Below are positions 24,945-32,786 of a stretch of 45,710 bases of DNA, piece after piece (within the stretch, counting starts at the first letter, position 1; each line of letters starts with the position of its first letter). Below the pieces are notes generated by a model. That model was given only the letters and a program-made list of their open reading frames with translations. It ran no database searches and was not told where the DNA came from. Origin of the DNA: Candidatus Methanomethylophilus sp. UBA78 (GTDB taxonomy: Archaea; Thermoplasmatota; Thermoplasmata; Methanomassiliicoccales; Methanomethylophilaceae); assembly GCA_002503545.1 (NCBI GenBank), contig DARY01000004.1, positions 1 to 45,710 on the forward strand. The letters run 5' to 3'. A program made the translations under genes and the position numbers.

Positions 24945-25677
24945 TTCCAAACCCGTCCTCAGGGACCCCGTTCTGATAGAGGCGCTGCCCGGGATCGGGA
25001 ACGTAGGGAAGATAGCGGGAGACTTCATCGCGGAATCGCTCAAACCCACCAAATTCGCCAGCATATTCTCCATGAACTTCCCGCCGCAGGTCACCCCCGA
25101 CCAGGACTGCGTCGTACACATGGCCTGCAACGAACTCTGGTACGCCAAGGCCCCCAACGGACAGGACATCGTCTTCCTGAGGGGCGACTACCAGGGCGGC
25201 ACGCCCGAGGGACAGTTCATACTGGCACAGGACGTCATGGAGATCATGATGTCCTACGGCGTCTCGAAGGTCATAACCCTCGGCGGATACGGCACCGGTC
25301 AGATGACCGACGAACCCCACGTCTACGGGGCTCTGTCGAGGAAGGAGCTCAGGGAAGGCCTCGAGGAGCTGGGCGTCGTCTTCAACCCCGGCGAACCGCA
25401 GGCGGGGATAGTGGGTGCGGCGGGACTCCTGATAGGAATGTCCCAGATCAACGGAATCGACGGGTTCTGCCTCATGGGGGAGACCTCCGGTTTCTTCGAG
25501 GACCACAAGAGCGCGATGGCCGTCGTGAAGGTGCTGGCCAAGATCTTCGGGATGGAGGACTCCATCGACCTGAAGGAGCTCCAGGACAAGTCCCAGAAGA
25601 TCGACGAACTGACCGAACAGGTCAAGGCCGTCAACAGCGAGAAACCCAAGCTCAACGAGCTCGGCTACATCGGCTGA
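24913..25677 (+). CDS. PAC2-family protein (proteasome assembly chaperone-like)
   Basis: This 254-residue protein is homologous to the eukaryotic proteasome assembly chaperone PAC2. Landmarks are VLIEALPGIGNVGKIAGDFI (20-39), VITLGGYGTGQ (about 119-129) and a C-terminal coiled coil (ELQDKSQKIDELTEQVKAVN). Archaeal members have long been clustered with nop10 and aIF2-alpha. Their role in proteasome assembly or elsewhere is unproven. It is the last gene of this operon. Confidence 0.87.
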   Translation: MAKMESIVKYDSKPVLRDPVLIEALPGIGNVGKIAGDFIAESLKPTKFASIFSMNFPPQVTPDQDCVVHMACNELWYAKAPNGQDIVFLRGDYQGGTPEGQFILAQDVMEIMMSYGVSKVITLGGYGTGQMTDEPHVYGALSRKELREGLEELGVVFNPGEPQAGIVGAAGLLIGMSQINGIDGFCLMGETSGFFEDHKSAMAVVKVLAKIFGMEDSIDLKELQDKSQKIDELTEQVKAVNSEKPKLNELGYIG

Positions 25678-25689
25678 GCCGGGATTAAC

Positions 25690-25698
25690 TTTTTATAT
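25690..25698 (+). promoter_or_regulatory. TATA-like promoter of tRNA-Tyr
   Basis: TTTTTATAT is centred about 27 nt upstream of the tRNA 5' end, the normal archaeal spacing, which places transcription start at or next to nucleotide 1. Confidence 0.55.
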
Positions 25699-25721
25699 CG
25701 TTTCATTATCCCTGATTCAGT

Positions 25722-25833
25722 CCCCACCTAGCTCAGACTGGCTAGAGCGGCTGACTGTAGAGTGTTCTCGGAGAGATCCGATACAGCCGCTGAAATCAGC
25801 AGGTCCCCTGTTCAAATCAGGGGGTGGGGACCA
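25722..25833 (+). tRNA. tRNA-Tyr (GTA) with a 34-nt intron and encoded CCA
   Basis: All arms fold by hand. The acceptor is CCCCACC (25722-25728) with GGTGGGG (25823-25829). The D stem is GCTC/GAGC (25731-25734, 25745-25748). The anticodon stem is GCTGA (25750-25754) with TCAGC (25796-25800). The T arm is CCCTG-TTCAAAT-CAGGG (25806-25822). The discriminator is A and CCA is encoded (25831-25833). The anticodon GTA is at 25757-25759. The mature loop would be CTGTAGA, as in other archaeal tRNA-Tyr, if 34 nt (25761-25794) are removed between positions 37 and 38. The intron position is canonical; the splice-site structure is not (see findings). Confidence 0.93.
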
Positions 25834-25880
25834 CTCTTCCCAACCTTATCGTAAAAGCGAAGCGAGCCCCCCGAGCCGAT

Positions 25881-25900
25881 TTCGCAGCGCCTTCTGCGAA
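25881..25900. other. Hairpin in the 264-nt gap after tRNA-Tyr
   Basis: TTCGCAG (25881-25887) and CTGCGAA (25894-25900) form a perfect 7-bp stem with a 6-nt loop about 50 nt after the tRNA. No T-run follows. The rest of 25834-26050 has open frames but no recognisable protein, and I see no further gene in it. Confidence 0.35.
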
Positions 25901-26055
25901 CCTCCTGTTGACGCATACCTGCGCTTCCGCGGAGATCCTCCGGACCGGTCCCGGTGCGGGATGCCGTGACCTCCGGCGGAAACGATACCGTCCAGATGGT
26001 GCCGGAACCGAAAATCGGCCCATGCCGTTACATGTATTGTGCGGGAAGTTCGAAG

Positions 26056-26064
26056 ATATTAATA
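26056..26064 (+). promoter_or_regulatory. TATA-like promoter of the rubredoxin-flavoprotein gene
   Basis: ATATTAATA lies about 38 nt before the ATG at 26098. AGGTAAT close to the start could act as a ribosome binding site on a short leader. Confidence 0.45.
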
Positions 26065-26097
26065 CGCCTCGGGTCGATGTTTGCTGCAGGTAATCCT

Positions 26098-27867
26098 ATG
26101 AAGAAATGGAGAAGCACTGTTTGCGGATACATCCATGAGGGAGACGAACCGCCGGAGAAATGCCCCCGCTGCGGAGCACCGAAAGAATCGTTCGCATCGT
26201 ATGACGTCAAGCAGGGGAACTCCGGCAACGGCGTCCGCTACGTGACGGGAGACACGGTGACCGACGTCGTGGTCGTAGGATCCGGTGCGGCGGCTTTCGC
26301 GGCGGCCGCGACCGCCAGGAGCAAAGGGTCCGAAGTGGTGATGATAGAGAAGGCCCCGAAGGTCGGCGGAACCACGCGGCGTTCCGGAGGAGGATACTGG
26401 ACCCCCAACAACCACCTTCAAAGGAAAGCCGGATACGTGGACAACAGGGATGATGCCATACGCTACATGGCCAGGTACTCATACCCCGACCAATACAACC
26501 CCAACGACAGCAGATACGGTCTGACGGAGCACCAGCTGGACCTGATCGTCTCGTTCTATGACAACGCCTCGGAGATGGCCGAATACCTGGAAAACATCGG
26601 CGCCATGAGATCCGTGATGGGTGTCGGCTGGTCCGGAAAGGCCTACTGCGATTATGCGGAGTTCCTTCCCGAGAACAAAGGGATCCGCGGACGTACGTTG
26701 TTCTCGGAAAACGACAAGGGCAGGATGGGATTCGGCCTGATCGTCAAATTCGAGGACTGGGCCAGAAACAACGGGATAACCATAGTGACCGATTGCCGTG
26801 CCACGGATGTCATCAAGAAAGACGGGTCCGTGATCGGTGTGGAAGCCGTCATGGGCGGCGAGAAGACGAGATTCTATGCCCGCCAGGGAGTCATATTCGG
26901 AACCGGAGGATACTCGCACAACGCCGATTTCATGCGGCAGTTCCAGCCGGGGCCGATATACGGAGGGTGTGCGGTACCCACCAACACGGGCGATTTCATC
27001 CCCATAGCCGGCAGAGCCGGTGCGAAGATCGGCAACACCCGCGGCGCGTTCAGGGGAGACAGCCTGGTGGAGCCCCATCTGGAGGACCCCAGTGCCATCA
27101 CCACCGTATTCTTCATTCCCGGGGACAGCGTGATTTACGTCAACAAGCACGGGAAGAGGTACGTGAACGAGAAGCGCAACTACAACGACAGGGGTAAGAG
27201 GCATTTCGACTGGGATTCGGAAAGGGCGGAATACGTCAACATGCTGACGTTCATGATAGCCGATGACCGTGTGGCCACCCTATGGCAGGGCCAGCCGCCG
27301 TTCCCTAAGAAAGGTGATGAGAAGCAGAAGTACCTGATAACCGCCGACAGCCTCGACTCCCTGGCCGACGGTATCGCCGAACATCTGAAGAACATCGCGG
27401 ACCGCACGGGCGGTTTCTCCCTCGACCCTTCGTTCAAGGAGAACCTGAAGGAGACCGTGAAGATGTTCAACAAGTATGCGGAAGACGGGAAGGATCCGGA
27501 ATTCGGGCGCGGCGACCGCGATTACGACAAGGAATGGTCTATGAGGGTTCCCGCGGGCGTGGAATGGCCCGAGAAGGGAAGCAGGAACATCACCATGCAT
27601 CCGATCGTCAAACCGCCGTACTATGCCGTGATATTGGGATCTGGCACATTGGATACCAACGGAGGTCCCGTGATCGACGGGAAGGCCAGGGTGCTCGGCT
27701 GGGACGACGAGCCGATAGACGGTCTGTACGGAGCCGGGAACTGCATCGCATCGCCCACCGCGGACACGTACTGGGGAGGCGGCAGCACCATCGGCCCGGC
27801 GATGACGTTCGGTTACATAGCCGGGAAACAGGTATCCTCCAGAGAGAGAAGGGAACCCGGGATCTGA
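26098..27867 (+). CDS. FAD-dependent reductase/dehydrogenase (fumarate reductase/ketosteroid dehydrogenase family) with N-terminal rubredoxin-like domain
   Basis: The 589-residue product begins with a short rubrerythrin-type rubredoxin fold (residues 4-30; VCGYIHEGDEPPEKCPRCG), then an FAD_binding_2 flavoprotein. The dinucleotide loop is VVVVGSGAAAFAAAATA (about 56-72). The C-terminal FAD segment is TYWGGGSTIGPAMTFGYIAG. The rubredoxin site has C9, C22 and C25, but residue 6 is Ser (AGC) where the first CxxC cysteine belongs. Family members reduce or oxidise C-C bonds in acids, steroids and related molecules. The substrate here is unknown. The head domain probably feeds electrons to the flavin. 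The frame is open upstream, but this ATG starts the rubredoxin domain and has the promoter. Confidence 0.85.
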   Translation: MKKWRSTVCGYIHEGDEPPEKCPRCGAPKESFASYDVKQGNSGNGVRYVTGDTVTDVVVVGSGAAAFAAAATARSKGSEVVMIEKAPKVGGTTRRSGGGYWTPNNHLQRKAGYVDNRDDAIRYMARYSYPDQYNPNDSRYGLTEHQLDLIVSFYDNASEMAEYLENIGAMRSVMGVGWSGKAYCDYAEFLPENKGIRGRTLFSENDKGRMGFGLIVKFEDWARNNGITIVTDCRATDVIKKDGSVIGVEAVMGGEKTRFYARQGVIFGTGGYSHNADFMRQFQPGPIYGGCAVPTNTGDFIPIAGRAGAKIGNTRGAFRGDSLVEPHLEDPSAITTVFFIPGDSVIYVNKHGKRYVNEKRNYNDRGKRHFDWDSERAEYVNMLTFMIADDRVATLWQGQPPFPKKGDEKQKYLITADSLDSLADGIAEHLKNIADRTGGFSLDPSFKENLKETVKMFNKYAEDGKDPEFGRGDRDYDKEWSMRVPAGVEWPEKGSRNITMHPIVKPPYYAVILGSGTLDTNGGPVIDGKARVLGWDDEPIDGLYGAGNCIASPTADTYWGGGSTIGPAMTFGYIAGKQVSSRERREPGI

Positions 27868-27880
27868 CCGGGCAGGGGAC

Positions 27881-27982
27881 CGTACCGCCCTCTCGATGCC
27901 GCACAGGCGAATCCTGGGACATCGAGAGGACGGTACGCAACCCGGGCGGCGGCATCGTGCCGGTATGGGGCCCGATAACCGG
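27881..27982 (+). promoter_or_regulatory. Long hairpin and second stem in the mntP leader region
   Basis: Arms 27881-27898 and 27920-27937 pair over 18 positions with one mismatch around a 21-nt loop, which itself holds CAGG/CCTG. A second 5-bp stem, CCGGT/ACCGG (27960-27982), follows, and CTGGG (28003-28007) can pair with CCCAG (28045-28049) next to the mntP ATG. No T-run follows the long hairpin. It may be a terminator for the upstream gene or a structured leader. I could not match it to the yybP-ykoY manganese riboswitch. Confidence 0.45.
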
Positions 27983-28065
27983 AGGGGCATCGTTTTCCGC
28001 ATCTGGGTCCTGCGACGGCAACAATAATAACGGGGACGGGATATCCCAGACCGGAGCCGACGACA

Positions 28066-28629
28066 ATGGAACCCCTCACCGTCATCCTTCTGGCCGTAGG
28101 ATTGGCCATGGATGCCTTCGCGATAGCGATCTGCAAAGGTCTGGCCATAGGCAGGGCCGACTGGAAGTCGATGCTGACGGTGGGCCTCTGGTTCGGGTTC
28201 TTCCAGGCCCTGATGCCGATAATAGGATTCTATCTGGGACTTTCGTTCCGCGACCTCATCGAGGATTACGACCACTGGATCGCCGCGGGGCTGCTGGCCG
28301 TCATAGGGGTCAACATGATACGCGAGGCACTGTCCGGGGACGAGGAGAACGTCGATGCGGACCTCGGGTTCAGGATAATGCTCATACTCGCCATCGCCAC
28401 CAGCATCGACGCCCTCGCCGTCGGCATATCGATAGCCATGAGTGACGGCGGCGGCATCTTCGCTCCCGCGCTGGCTATCGGTCTCATCACGATGCTGATA
28501 TCCGTCATCGGCGTCAAGATCGGCAGCGTCTTCGGCGACCGCTTCGGGAGCAAGGCGGAGATCCTGGGCGGGGTCATCCTCATACTCATCGGTGCAAAGA
28601 TCCTGCTGGAACATACCGGGTACATATGA
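28066..28629 (+). CDS. mntP: Manganese efflux pump MntP
   Basis: This 187-residue membrane protein has six predicted helices and exports Mn2+. It is an internal repeat of two three-helix halves, each with the family acidic motif: LAMDAFAIAICKGL (about 13-26) and SIDALAVGISIAM (about 113-125). GGAG lies about 9 nt before the ATG. It stands alone after a 198-nt non-coding region with strong secondary structure, and ends 9 nt before the convergent ATPase gene. Confidence 0.9.
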   Translation: MEPLTVILLAVGLAMDAFAIAICKGLAIGRADWKSMLTVGLWFGFFQALMPIIGFYLGLSFRDLIEDYDHWIAAGLLAVIGVNMIREALSGDEENVDADLGFRIMLILAIATSIDALAVGISIAMSDGGGIFAPALAIGLITMLISVIGVKIGSVFGDRFGSKAEILGGVILILIGAKILLEHTGYI

Positions 28630-28638
28630 CCCAGATGC

Positions 28639-30600
28639 TCACTTGCGCATGTGGGACAGGTTCCTTATGAGCTTCGAGAAGCGCAGTTTCGTCATACCGC
28701 TTATCTCGTCGTAAATATGGGAGATGTCCTGGGAGAAACACGCCAGCCTGTCGAAGGAACCGCTGTCGATGCCGAACCTCTCGCGCTCGTCGGGGGTGAA
28801 GAGATCGCCCACCGACCTCATGACGTTGTCCTCCGTCACCTCCGTGAAATTGACCACGGTTATCCCCCCGACCCCTTTGGAATAGACGAAGAACCTGTCC
28901 CCCTGCTCGTCCGTGTTGACCAGGACTATCGCCTTGCGCTCGATCCTCCTGAGCTCCATCAGGATGTCGCTCATCTCGGCGTTCGTCCCTCCCAGACCGT
29001 TGATCGGGAGGAAATCCACATTGGTGGGGAAACCGCGGTCGTTGAGCTCCGACGAGAACGCGTTGAGGATGAAGTACTCGGTGAACCCGCTGACGAACAC
29101 GGTCATCCTGTTCTCGGCACGCATGTAGTTGCGGTTCACGGTGAGGCCCTCCAGGATCGGCTTCAGGATATCGTGGTCGTCCTTCTCCGTACGGTCGAAA
29201 CGGTTGTTTATGACGGCTCCCCCGTTGCTCCTGGGACTTACGATCCTGACCTCGTCCAGATGGCGTATGTCTATGGCCATGGGGTTCTGGGTCGCGATGA
29301 CGAAGGTCACGCCCATCCTCTTCCCGAACTTGCGGATGGTCTCGATGAGCTCCCCCACGGTGCTGTAGTTGAGCATGTTGCCGAACTCGTCGATCAGGAT
29401 TATGTCGCCGGGGAAGAGGACCCTTTTGCCGAACAGGACTATGAAGAAGTCGAAGAGCCACCTGAATCCCTCCGACTGGTGGTCGATGTCCAGGAGGACG
29501 TTGCCCCTCCTGAGCTCCACGGAGACGGAACTGCTGTCGAGGACGACCCTGAAATCGTACCTGCCGTTCCCCTTCATGAGCTCGCTGAAGTTGTTGGCGA
29601 TGTCCGCCAGCATGATGTTTATGTTGTTCTCCAGCTCCCGCCTGGAATTGCGGCCCTCCCTGTAGGCGTCGATGAGCATCTCCTTGGTGCAGCCGGTCGA
29701 ACGGAGGATGCTGATGATGAAATCCGTGAGATCGTACGGATCGCAGGTGAGGTCGTTGCGCCGGACCTTGTGGGGGACATGGCGGAAAATACGCTGGCTC
29801 AGTGCGTATCCGTAACGGGCCTCGAAACTCTTGGAGAGGGAGGTCGACTCGTTGCCGAAAATACCGGACATGGGTTCCTCGGGATACTGCTCCATGAAGG
29901 ACAGCAGTCCGCTCCAGGACCGTCCGAACCTGGTTCCCAGTTCTGGCTGTTCGGTGAGGATCCTGTAGCACAGGCTCGTGTAGAATATCTGGTCGTGACG
30001 GGCACCGGTGTCGCGGACCGCGTTGTACATGTTGGGGTCGAATATGGCCAGGAAGGACATTCCGTCGACGATGTACTGCTTGTACTGCGTATACGAGATC
30101 GTGTTCGAGCTGATCCTCACATCGTTGCCGTCGGAGTCCTTGAGCGAGTTCACGATCCTGGATATGTACATGCCGGAGTGGTCCAGGGGGTCGGTCCTCT
30201 CCATAAGGGAGAGGGTCTTCAGGAATATCTCGTAGCTCTTCATGCTGCACAGGACCTTGATGACGTCTTCCAGCGTCAGCGGGGGGACCGTGGTCGTGTA
30301 GCGCCCGCCGGCGATGGTCATGTCCAGGACCGGTTCCCTGACGTCGCTTACGAAATCCGTGTAGTCGTCAGGACCTATCTGATCCCTGTACCAGGCCTCG
30401 AGAGCGCCGAGGACGCTGGATTTGCCACAGTTGTTGGCGCCGATCAACGTCACGAGGCCGCCTATGACGTGCCTGTCGAGACCCCTGTTTATGACGAGGC
30501 GGGTACGGTGCTGCCTCCCGTCTATAAGAGGGCCGAGGTTCCTGAAGTTCGATATGGTCAGGGACCTGGTCTCATCATAACGCTCGTCTTCTGGCTCCAT
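28639..30600 (-). CDS. OLD-like AAA ATPase with degenerate Toprim-like C-terminal region
   Basis: This 653-residue protein starts LTISNFRNLGPL, the usual entry to the ABC/SMC-like OLD fold. Walker A is GANNCGKSS (54-62). A long insertion follows. A signature-like QSEG lies at 375-378 (DHQSEGFRWLFDFF), Walker B is ILIDEF (401-406), and the switch is VIATQNP (434-440). The tail (about 499-575) resembles the Toprim domain of OLD nucleases: TVFVSGFTEYFIL, INGLGGTN, VLVNTDEQG. However, the expected catalytic Glu (VEG) is Ser and the first Asp of the Asp pair is Asn. The frame is open upstream, but the ATG at 30600 has GAGG about 8 nt before it. It lies 38 nt after the CARF-like regulator gene, so the two form an operon. 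A role in defence is an inference. Confidence 0.75.
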   Translation of the reverse strand: MEPEDERYDETRSLTISNFRNLGPLIDGRQHRTRLVINRGLDRHVIGGLVTLIGANNCGKSSVLGALEAWYRDQIGPDDYTDFVSDVREPVLDMTIAGGRYTTTVPPLTLEDVIKVLCSMKSYEIFLKTLSLMERTDPLDHSGMYISRIVNSLKDSDGNDVRISSNTISYTQYKQYIVDGMSFLAIFDPNMYNAVRDTGARHDQIFYTSLCYRILTEQPELGTRFGRSWSGLLSFMEQYPEEPMSGIFGNESTSLSKSFEARYGYALSQRIFRHVPHKVRRNDLTCDPYDLTDFIISILRSTGCTKEMLIDAYREGRNSRRELENNINIMLADIANNFSELMKGNGRYDFRVVLDSSSVSVELRRGNVLLDIDHQSEGFRWLFDFFIVLFGKRVLFPGDIILIDEFGNMLNYSTVGELIETIRKFGKRMGVTFVIATQNPMAIDIRHLDEVRIVSPRSNGGAVINNRFDRTEKDDHDILKPILEGLTVNRNYMRAENRMTVFVSGFTEYFILNAFSSELNDRGFPTNVDFLPINGLGGTNAEMSDILMELRRIERKAIVLVNTDEQGDRFFVYSKGVGGITVVNFTEVTEDNVMRSVGDLFTPDERERFGIDSGSFDRLACFSQDISHIYDEISGMTKLRFSKLIRNLSHMRK

Positions 30601-30638
30601 ATGCAAACCTCGGTTGGGAACTCTACCGGATGCGCATG

Positions 30639-31445
30639 TCAGCATCCACCGTTCTGACCGTCGACGTAGAACGTCATGATGATGTTCTTCCCATCCTCGG
30701 TGAGGTCGTACTTCGCCTTGGAAGAGGGTTTGTCGATCCATTTGTGCTTCTGCCATGCCTGTATGTAGTGGCGCTGGTAGTACATTATCTCCTTCTGCTT
30801 GGAATCCGTCTTCTTCTCGCTGGGATTCGGTCTGTACTCCCACAGGCCTGCGTTCTTGAGGGCGGCGATGATGGAGGCGGCGGTGACGGAGCTCCTGGCA
30901 TCGCGCATCTGCGCGTACAGCCTCAGGCTCCTGACCAGGTTCTCGTCCGGTTTCTCGATGTCGAACGCCGGGATCGGACGGGGGTCGAATATCTCCGAGG
31001 TCAGACCGACCGGCCTGTTCTCCCTGTAGTATAGCTCGCGGAGCCTGTCGCCGGGCACCGTGTAGGCCTTGGTGCCCACGGTGAAGGCGGTCGTACCGGT
31101 CATGAGGGCGCTCACTATGGCGGCGGCGCTGAACTCGGACGGTCCCGCGGAGGAGTTGATGAGCACCTCCGGATCCCCGTAAGCCTTCTTGACCTCCTCT
31201 ATGCTGGTCAGAAGGCATCTGAGCATCTTCTGGAAGTTGTATATCGGCTCCGACGCATGCTCGACTATGCGGACCTGCGGCATCGCCTTCCTCAGCTGGG
31301 AAACGACCTCGTCGTAGAACTCGACATAGACGTTGTCGCTCTGCGTCGGATCGCGCACGTAATGGAAGAGGTGGATCTCGTCCACGCTGTAACGGATTGC
31401 CGGTTCAACCACCATCACGGTCTCGAACGATACGCACGCATACAT
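30639..31445 (-). CDS. CARF-like / winged-helix regulator (DUF6293, HFX_2341-like)
   Basis: This 268-residue protein has an N-terminal Rossmann-like domain: the first strand MYACVSFET, then DEIHLFHYVRD, and the ligand-loop motif VLINSSAGPSEFSAAAIVSA (94-113), which matches the N-x-S-x-G-x-S/T-x pattern of CARF-like sensors and of DUF6293. The C-terminal half (about 170-260; VTAASIIAALKNAGLWEY, then KAKYDLTEDGKNI) fits a winged helix. Such proteins are thought to switch transcription on binding a nucleotide ligand. The ligand is unknown here. A TATA-like GATATATAA (31522-31514) overlaps the end of the MazG-like gene, and the leader would be about 45 nt. The ATG at 31445 is the only sensible start I found. 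No cas genes are nearby. Confidence 0.7.
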   Translation of the reverse strand: MYACVSFETVMVVEPAIRYSVDEIHLFHYVRDPTQSDNVYVEFYDEVVSQLRKAMPQVRIVEHASEPIYNFQKMLRCLLTSIEEVKKAYGDPEVLINSSAGPSEFSAAAIVSALMTGTTAFTVGTKAYTVPGDRLRELYYRENRPVGLTSEIFDPRPIPAFDIEKPDENLVRSLRLYAQMRDARSSVTAASIIAALKNAGLWEYRPNPSEKKTDSKQKEIMYYQRHYIQAWQKHKWIDKPSSKAKYDLTEDGKNIIMTFYVDGQNGGC

Positions 31446-31516
31446 GATGCGGGTGCTGTTATGGGCTGGTTTGCTCCACAAGGTCTCACCGATGGGACGA
31501 CATAAACTTGCTGGCG

Positions 31517-31891
31517 TTATATATCTTTGTACTCGTTGTACTTCTCGTTCCTGCCGCGCACCCTGTCGGCCGGGTACTTCCTGCCGTTGTCCCCGATCTT
31601 GGCATCGAGGGCCTCCGACAGGTCTATCCCGTTCATCTGGGCGAACCTGAGGACGAAGTAGAGGACGTCCGAGAGCTCGTCGCGGATGTGCCTCCCCCTC
31701 TCGGGGTCCGCCACGGCCTCGCGGCATTGGTCCGCGTTCTTGAAGCGGAATATCTCCAGCAGTTCGGCCGACTCGGTGGCCATCCCTATGGCGAGCTCCT
31801 TGGGATCGTGGAAACGGTCCCAGTCGCGCTCCTCGCAGAACGCGCGGACCCTGGATTTCAGGTCCTCCACCGTCGTATCGCTGTCGTTCAT
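31517..31891 (-). CDS. MazG-like nucleotide pyrophosphohydrolase
   Basis: This 124-residue all-alpha NTP pyrophosphatase is of the MazG/RS21-C6 type and hydrolyses (d)NTPs to monophosphates. Metal-binding acidic motifs are in place: ATESAELLEIF (E-x2-E, about 39-49) and RDELSDVLYFV (E-x2-D, about 71-81). Single-domain members often clean non-canonical dNTPs. It lies on the same strand, 71 nt upstream of the CARF-like gene, and a TATA-like GTATTATCC (31922-31914) precedes it. Confidence 0.88.
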   Translation of the reverse strand: MNDSDTTVEDLKSRVRAFCEERDWDRFHDPKELAIGMATESAELLEIFRFKNADQCREAVADPERGRHIRDELSDVLYFVLRFAQMNGIDLSEALDAKIGDNGRKYPADRVRGRNEKYNEYKDI

Positions 31892-31978
31892 GCCCCGTCA
31901 TCCCCGCGTGCGGATAATACAGTTTCTTCGGGAACGGAGGGATGCTGCTTTATCCCCGCCGGCCGATATACCCCGACG

Positions 31979-32650
31979 ATGAAGAGGGACGTCGTGAAGA
32001 TTGACAGCGAGAAGTGCACCGGATGCGGCATATGCGTGGACGCCTGCGCCGAAGGGGCCATAAAGATGATCGGGGGGAAGGCCGTCCTCGTGGACGAGGC
32101 GTGCTGCGACGGACTCGGTGCCTGCCTCCCCGCATGCCCGGCCGGGGCCATAACCGTCGAGAGCAGGGAGGCGGCGCCGTTCTCCGGGACCGTCCCGGTA
32201 CATAGCCCCCCGGCCGGAGCCGTGCCCATGGCGCACTGCCCCGGTTCCGGAGCCCGCACCATAGCAAGAACCGGCGGCCCGAAGGAGGGCAGCCTCTCGC
32301 AGTGGCCGATCCAGCTGAGACTGGTGCCCGTCAATGCGCCCTATCTGTCCGGATGCGACCTCCTGGTAGCCGCGGACTGTTCCGCGTTCGCCTGCGGGAA
32401 GTTCCACGAGAAGTTCATCGAGGGGCGCGTGACGCTCATCGGATGTCCCAAGCTCGACCCCCGGGACAGCTGGGAGAAGCTCGTTCAGATCATCTCCGGC
32501 AACGACGTAAGGAGCATCACCATCGTGCGCATGGAGGTACCGTGCTGCTCCGGCATCGTCTCCGCCGCCGAACAGGCCGTGAGGGACAGCGGAAAGGACA
32601 TCCCCCTGCGGACGTACACGGTGCGCGCCGACGGCAGCATCGTCGGATGA
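31979..32650 (+). CDS. 4Fe-4S ferredoxin with extra Cys-rich C-terminal domain
   Basis: This 223-residue protein opens with a ferredoxin module: cluster 1 CTGCGICVDAC (14-24) and cluster 2 within CCDGLGACLPACP. After a Pro-rich linker, a C-terminal domain (about 110-220) carries more cysteines (DCSAFACGKFHEKF, LIGCPKLDPRD, MEVPCCSGI). This two-part layout is seen in many anaerobes, but its function is not established. The ATG at 31979 has TTTATCC about 27 nt upstream and begins the ferredoxin module. It is probably a cytoplasmic electron carrier. Confidence 0.82.
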   Translation: MKRDVVKIDSEKCTGCGICVDACAEGAIKMIGGKAVLVDEACCDGLGACLPACPAGAITVESREAAPFSGTVPVHSPPAGAVPMAHCPGSGARTIARTGGPKEGSLSQWPIQLRLVPVNAPYLSGCDLLVAADCSAFACGKFHEKFIEGRVTLIGCPKLDPRDSWEKLVQIISGNDVRSITIVRMEVPCCSGIVSAAEQAVRDSGKDIPLRTYTVRADGSIVG

Positions 32651-32767
32651 CGTCCGCATCGGACCCTCCCGGCCAGCACACCGCACGGGACCGCTGGACG
32701 GGGCGTCCGTAACCAAGGGACCCGGCCGGTCGGCATACCTGCTGGATGCGATCGAATGTGCCAGCAT

Positions 32768-32786
32768 TGTAAAAAATGTCTTTACA
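32768..32786. promoter_or_regulatory. Inverted repeat upstream of the TetR gene (candidate operator)
   Basis: TGTAAA (32768-32773) and TTTACA (32781-32786) are perfect inverted repeats 7 nt apart. TTAC-ACT-GTAA (32782-32792) overlaps. They lie 35-50 nt before the TATA-like CAATATAAAAT (32823-32833) of the TetR gene. Such sites are typical targets of a self-regulating TetR repressor. This is inferred from position and symmetry. Confidence 0.5.

Noticed and set aside
25824..26093. 89-codon open frame after tRNA-Tyr
   Set aside because: It overlaps the tRNA end and the next promoter, shows no family-like sequence, and has Arg/Ala/Pro bias from GC content.
27868..28065. yybP-ykoY manganese riboswitch before mntP
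   Set aside because: I could not find the conserved loop sequences of that class. Only generic stems are present.
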